This document shows, in pieces, positions 13,260 to 16,941 of a DNA stretch of 16,941 nt (its first letter is position 1; each line of letters starts with the position of its first letter). The position numbers and the translations under genes are program-made. The stretch is from Pigoraptor vietnamica (taxonomy: Eukaryota; Opisthokonta; Filasterea), in contig CALSCQ010001080.1 of the NCBI GenBank assembly GCA_943704525.1, forward strand, positions 1 to 16,941. Direction: 5' to 3'. The notes under the pieces are model-generated. The model saw only the letters and a program-made list of their open reading frames with translations, was not told the DNA's origin and ran no database searches.

Positions 13260-13356
13260 TTGTGCGAACCGAAAACGACGCCGAGCACTTGTTAAAACGC
13301 ACACATCGGAAGGACAATCTCAGAGTGGAGATGCTCAGAAACAAGACGGGTTCGAG

Positions 13357-13578
13357 ATGACCACGGACGGTCCACTCGCAGGAATGCAAAATTGCAAGGT
13401 GAGTGGGTGTCTCGCACGTCCTTTCTGAAAACCCCGCTGATCGGGGGACATGGTGCAGCTCCGCCAACCGCACAAGCACACAAGGGGCACCACCCTCCGC
13501 AAGGAACGCGCACACTCGCGCAATACTCACACGCAAACGCGCAAGCACTACTGCCAAACGCACGGTCACATTCACACG

Positions 13579-13614
<36 letters not shown>

Positions 13615-13714
13615 CATCGCCCAGGAGGAGGACACAGCCAACCCCACACATCCGTGTACGAAGGCCACTGCGATTGGCTCACTGGACATCGGCGATACTT
13701 CAGATGTCAAGTAA
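13357..13714 (+). CDS. Tentative two-exon small gene, 43-aa acidic peptide
   Basis: Exon 1 is 13357-13398 (MTTDGPLAGMQNCK), ending AAG|GTGAGT, a near-consensus donor. Exon 2 is 13625-13714 (starting EEDTANPTHPC and ending GDTSDVK, TAA), preceded by the acceptor CATCGCCCAG|GAG. Both splice sites are phase 0. The 226-nt intron contains a CA tract like other introns here, and AATAAA hexamers overlap the sequence just after the stop. The peptide is acidic, with no signal peptide, membrane segment or recognised motif. Its ATG lies only 97 nt from the transporter ATG on the other strand, so the two would share a promoter. The small size makes a non-coding spliced transcript or a chance arrangement real alternatives. 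Confidence 0.42.
13580..13610. repeat. (CA)n tract in the small-gene intron
   Basis: A pure CA run of about 31 nt lies just upstream of the putative acceptor CCCAG at 13620-13624. Confidence 0.95.
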
Positions 13715-13727
13715 TAAAAAAAATTGC

Positions 13728-13741
13728 AATAAATAAATAAA
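13728..13741 (+). terminator. Overlapping AATAAA polyadenylation hexamers
   Basis: Three overlapping AATAAA hexamers (AATAAATAAATAAA) lie 14 nt after the TAA at 13712-13714. This is a plausible cleavage/polyadenylation signal for the small plus-strand gene. It also marks the border of the AT-richer block, so an A-rich retroelement tail is an alternative. Confidence 0.45.
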
Positions 13742-15493
13742 TTTTCGTCAGATTTCTATATGTTTTATATTGAAAACTTTGACAAATTTATCGCCGAAAT
13801 TGGTTCTCCCTCCAAATTATATTTCAATAAAAAAGCTTTTGTTCTGTCGGCTTTGCCTCGCCCTCTTAATTGCAAAGAGGCGTGGTCAGAATTTAATGTG
13901 AAAAATGTGGAATTTTTAACGAAAAATGTGTTGCCACATTCCAAATACCACTGAGTATTTCCAAATTTGGTAAAAATATGTCAAAATGTCAACTATGTTA
14001 CCATGGGCACTTCAGCGGTTGCTCGGTAACAGAAGGTAACCCATGGAATGAATGAGCAGTGTGCGACTGACGGCAGTATCCGAAATTGCGCACAGTTGAA
14101 ATCCCTGAGAAGGCGGCTACGGCGCTGCCTCCGCCGCCGGGCCTCTGGGCACTGACCATTCGGCGGACCTGCGCCACGATACCTCAGTCCGCCCCAGACA
14201 TTTGGAACGCCAGCATTCGGGCTGCGGCGGCGGCGGCCGGCGGGCCCGGCCTACCCAGCCTGGCCCGGTGGCCCGGCATGGGCCTGAGCCAAGCGACGAT
14301 CCGAGCCCGGCGGCCAACTTCCCGGCGGCGACGGTAGTTGGTGTTCAGTTCTATCATTGGCTCTCGACCGAAGTATAAGTTGCCGGCACACACTGCGTCT
14401 TGCGTTGAAGTAACATGCAAAGGGTCCAGACATATTTAAGCTGGCATGACGTCAGTCATGTTTCCAAAACGGTGACATCATCGTTCTTAAATTCTACTAA
14501 ATTACAAAATCCATTCTTTATGACTCTCAATTACAGGTTTTACATCGGAGTGGCATCGATTCTCAATGATTAGCAGATCTTTGCCGCAATGCGATGATGT
14601 CCCGTGACGCCAAAAACGGACAGGTGTCCACCAGACGTGTACTGAACTGAAAATTCGAACGGATTATCGGCGAGAAATGGACGTGTTATTCAATCTAAAG
14701 TCCGATGAGATCGCAAACACCCGGGGTAAATTGGAGATATTCGTAAAAATCTTGATAAAATCGCGCCCCATTTCAATGAAATCGCCCGGGCTCCGCCCCA
14801 CGAGCCGGCTTCCCAAATTCGGGTTGCCACACGGCAGTTATTTTTAGCGCAATACTGATTGCATCGATTTTTTTTTCTCACTCTTTCTTTGTGCGCGATT
14901 TCTATGGGAAATGTATGGGACTCAACCGCAAATCAAAGAGCGATGACACTGACACTCACAACACATACACACACACACACGCCTCCTTCCCTTCGCAACC
15001 GCTTTCCCTCCCCATCGTCTCTCCTCTCTTCTTCAGGGGGTGTTCGTGTATATCCCCGTCGTCATAAGAGCTGGTTAACGCTGTGATTGAGAACGCAACT
15101 TTCGCTGAAACTGCGCCGCATCAACCAAAAACCGCAGTCGCAATTCTCCGCTGACATCCCTTGCGTCACCCTTCCTTTTTTATTCCTTCCTCCTCTTTTC
15201 TTATCCGTTCACTTCGAACATATTACGAGGAAACTAAGGAGGCAATTGGAGTCGCGCTTCGCTCCGTTCAGCGCGTGTTATTACGTTTAATATCTATTGA
15301 CAAATTGTGATTTATAATAATCTACGTCGACGAGTTATCGTTCGTGCGGCGTCCGCGGGTGCTTCAAGAAGCCGCGGGGTCTCAATACTTCTCTCTTTCC
15401 CCTCGTCGCGGTGTTCTTTGGGGAACGCGCGTGCGACTCGTACCAAGAATATCGCGGAAGCGGCGCTTTGACGAGGTCGACGCGGGCGGCGCA
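13742..15493. other. Compositionally distinct gene-free block
   Basis: About 1.75 kb lacks a convincing gene. 13742-14060 is AT-rich and unlike any exon or intron of the neighbours. 14095-14340 is very GC-rich with GCGGCGGCGG and GGCCCGG stretches. 14460-14900 is AT-richer again. After about 14960 a CA tract and pyrimidine-rich sequence return to the local style. Open frames such as 13760-13954 (64 codons) and 14086-14337 have no coding signature, and the latter starts at TTG. No terminal inverted repeats, target duplication or transposase could be identified by eye. The last part presumably includes the promoter of the A20/AN1 gene; an AT-rich TTTATAATAA lies near 15310. Confidence 0.55.
14445..14460. 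promoter_or_regulatory. CRE-like palindrome TGACGTCA within CATGAC-GTCA-GTCATG
   Basis: The perfect 8-bp palindrome TGACGTCA (14447-14454) is the classical CREB/ATF bZIP site. It is nested in a 16-bp element with 6-bp inverted arms, next to CATATTTAAG (14431-14440). Related TGACATCA (14473-14480) and GTGACGCC sequences follow. The nearest downstream plus-strand gene starts about 1 kb away, so a regulatory role is only suggested. Confidence 0.3.
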
Positions 15494-16161
15494 ATGGACA
15501 CGCAGCAAGGCAACGCCGCGCCCGTGCGCTGTGCCAAGGGATGCGGCTTCTTTGGAAGCGCGCTGATGGAGGACATGTGCTCCAAGTGCTACAAGGACAC
15601 GTTGAAGCAGCGGGGGCAGGACCCGGATGCCGTGTTGCGACAGCAGAAGGAGAGGCCGGCGCCCGCGCCCGCGCCCGTCGTCGAGAAGGAGATTGTGCCG
15701 TCGACTCCTCCCAAGGGTGAGCGTTGCGCCTGTGCTCTTTGCTTCTGCGCCGCGTTGCGTGTGGCCAGCCGGGCATTAGTATGTGCTTGATATGTTGCAC
15801 TCTATTCGGTGTCCCATGACATATATTGCCTACCCTCTGTGTGTATGTGTGTGCCTTTTCTATGCGTACTTTTGCTTAAATGCGCCCCTCTCCCTTCTTC
15901 CTCGCAGTTGAGGATGCGCCCTCGTCGCCTTCGTCGTCCGCGGGTGACATGACGCCCGACGGCAAGCCGAAGAACCGCTGCCACTCGTGCAGCAAGAAGG
16001 TCGGGCTCACGGGATTTACCTGCCGTTGCGGCGGCGTTTACTGCGGCATCCACCGCTACAGCGACAGGCACGAGTGCTCGTTTGACTACAAGACGTCTGG
16101 GCGCGAGAACCTCGCCAAGGCAAACCCCGTCGTGCAGGGCCAGAAGATTCAAAAGTTGTAA
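15494..16161 (+). CDS. A20/AN1 zinc-finger protein (stress-associated protein/ZFAND5-6 type), 158 aa
   Basis: Exons are 15494-15716 and 15908-16161, joined by a phase-1 GT-AG intron (AAGG|GTGAGC ... CTCGCAG|TTGAG). ATG 15494 follows GGCGCA (G at -3 position equivalent is weak, but this is the first ATG before the domain). The A20 finger is C13-x3-C17-x11-C29-x2-C32 ([20 protein letters not shown]). A Pro/Ala/Ser-rich linker of about 60 residues follows. The AN1 finger has ligands C99, C102, C113, C115, C120, H123, H129 and C131, ending in the usual FDYK. Order, spacing and total length match the canonical family. A20 fingers of this family bind ubiquitin, and members act in stress responses and proteasome-linked quality control. 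The C-terminal tail [18 protein letters not shown] is the family's conserved end, so the gene is complete. Confidence 0.95.
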
Positions 16162-16801
16162 GGGGGCATTAATGGAGCACCTCCGCGTGGGAGTTCGTGC
16201 GCTTGCGCGTCGCGTTGTATTGCGCCGCGTGAAAAGTGGGATGGCTTTGCGCGATTGGTGGCAAATTCTCGGCTTTGGACGTTGTTGGATTTGGGTGTCT
16301 TAGCCGGTGTCGTACTGTATATAGCGCGTCGCTGTGTCGTGCGTTGTTTCTCTTTTTTCTTGTGTGTTCGTTTACTTTTTGCGTCCCGCGCACGCATTGG
16401 TGAAAGTAAAAGCGAAATGTAAGATAGGCCTGAATTACGCAACTCTACTGAAGCGAAAAGGGATCGGTGTCTGACAGTGGAATTTTTCGAAGCAGTTCGA
16501 GGAATGGCCCAAAGGAAACCTCAAGACGGTATTTATTGTCGCAAGTGCAGAGCGAAGTGTGAGCGATGCTCATTACGGCACTTACATGGTACTCACCGTT
16601 TGCCGGCACTTGCACTGTTCGAGCAAGGGCCGGCAGGGGCCCTTGGTATTGAGCCAGGTACAACGCTTGTCCATACTCCAGAATTTGTTCATCCGCCCGG
16701 GAATGCGGCCTCAGCATCAGTCGGCGTGACACTCAGGCATTAAGTCCACTCCTTCGCCGGCCGATTGCATACCATGACATTCACGCGCGCACCCTGCACC
16801 G
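16162..16801. other. 3' flank without a supported gene
   Basis: This holds the 3' UTR of the A20/AN1 gene and intergenic sequence. Frames of 88-95 codons exist on both strands at 16445-16743, but both start at GTG and have no recognisable motif. On the minus strand a near-consensus donor (GGTGAGTACC, about 16590-16600) lies inside the frame, so an incomplete minus-strand gene is possible but not supported. Confidence 0.5.
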
Positions 16802-16848
16802 ACACACACACACACACGCACGCACGCACACACACACACACACACACG

Positions 16849-16941
<93 letters not shown>
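16802..16941. repeat. Long (CA)n tract running off the window end
   Basis: CA dinucleotides with GCAC interruptions at the start become a pure run from about 16859 to the last base. The window ends inside it, so the true length is unknown. Confidence 0.95.

Noticed and set aside
13340-13366. GGGTTCGAGATGACC as a tRNA B box
   Set aside because: It does not fit the GGTTCGANTCC consensus, and no A box or cloverleaf could be built around it.
13760-13954. 64-codon frame in the AT-rich block (MFYIENFDKF...)
   Set aside because: The codon composition simply follows the AT-rich background, it is short, and no motif or splice context supports it.
14086-14337. Open frame across the GC-rich core
   Set aside because: It starts at TTG. 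Its Ala/Pro/Arg content follows from GCC/CGG composition, the opposite strand is equally open, and no family resemblance is seen.
16445-16743. Overlapping frames of 88-95 codons on both strands after the A20/AN1 gene
   Set aside because: Both begin at GTG, neither shows a motif, and neither can be preferred over the other. The donor-like GTGAGT on the minus strand has no partner acceptor I could justify.

Overview
The window is nuclear DNA of a eukaryote. Coding exons are GC-rich and are interrupted by phase-consistent GT-AG introns of about 80 to 430 nt. There are no Shine-Dalgarno sites or operons. Nearly every intron and spacer carries a simple-sequence tract: (CA/GT)n, a (GTGC/GCAC)n tetranucleotide, or (CT)n. 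Compact genes with short introns suggest a unicellular eukaryote (protist or fungus-like), but nothing fixes the lineage. All gene models below are my own splice reconstructions from sequence and were not checked against transcripts.

Layout. (1) 204-596 (+): small unrecognised protein. (2) 953-2699 (-): five-exon membrane protein with a C-terminal CxxC / DHQPP / CxxC zinc-ribbon or HNH-like module. (3) 3228-4312 (+): two-exon PWWP-domain protein. (4) 4622-6157 (-): single-exon DEDDh 3'-5' exonuclease with a long disordered N-terminus. (5) 6686-9504 (+): eight-exon patatin-like lipase of the DUF3336/TGL/SDP1 type. Its nucleophile serine is present, but the catalytic aspartate segment is missing at a CA-repeat junction. 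(6) 10078-13259 (-): nine-exon major facilitator transporter, possibly organophosphate:phosphate antiporter-like. (7) 13357-13714 (+): tentative 43-residue two-exon gene, head-to-head with gene 6. (8) 15494-16161 (+): two-exon A20/AN1 zinc-finger stress-associated protein.

The main genes alternate strictly in strand (+ - + - + - ... +), giving convergent 3' ends and shared divergent 5' spacers. The products do not form an evident pathway: lipid hydrolysis, transport, chromatin reading, nuclease and ubiquitin/stress functions are mixed, as expected for ordinary eukaryotic gene order.

From 13.74 to about 15.3 kb lies a compositionally different, AT-richer block with a GC-rich core and no convincing gene. 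The window ends inside a (CA)n tract. The points most worth a second look are the missing catalytic block of the lipase, the membrane-anchored CxxC/DHQPP protein, the 154-bp intronic duplication built on (CT)n, the tiny divergent gene and the foreign-looking block.
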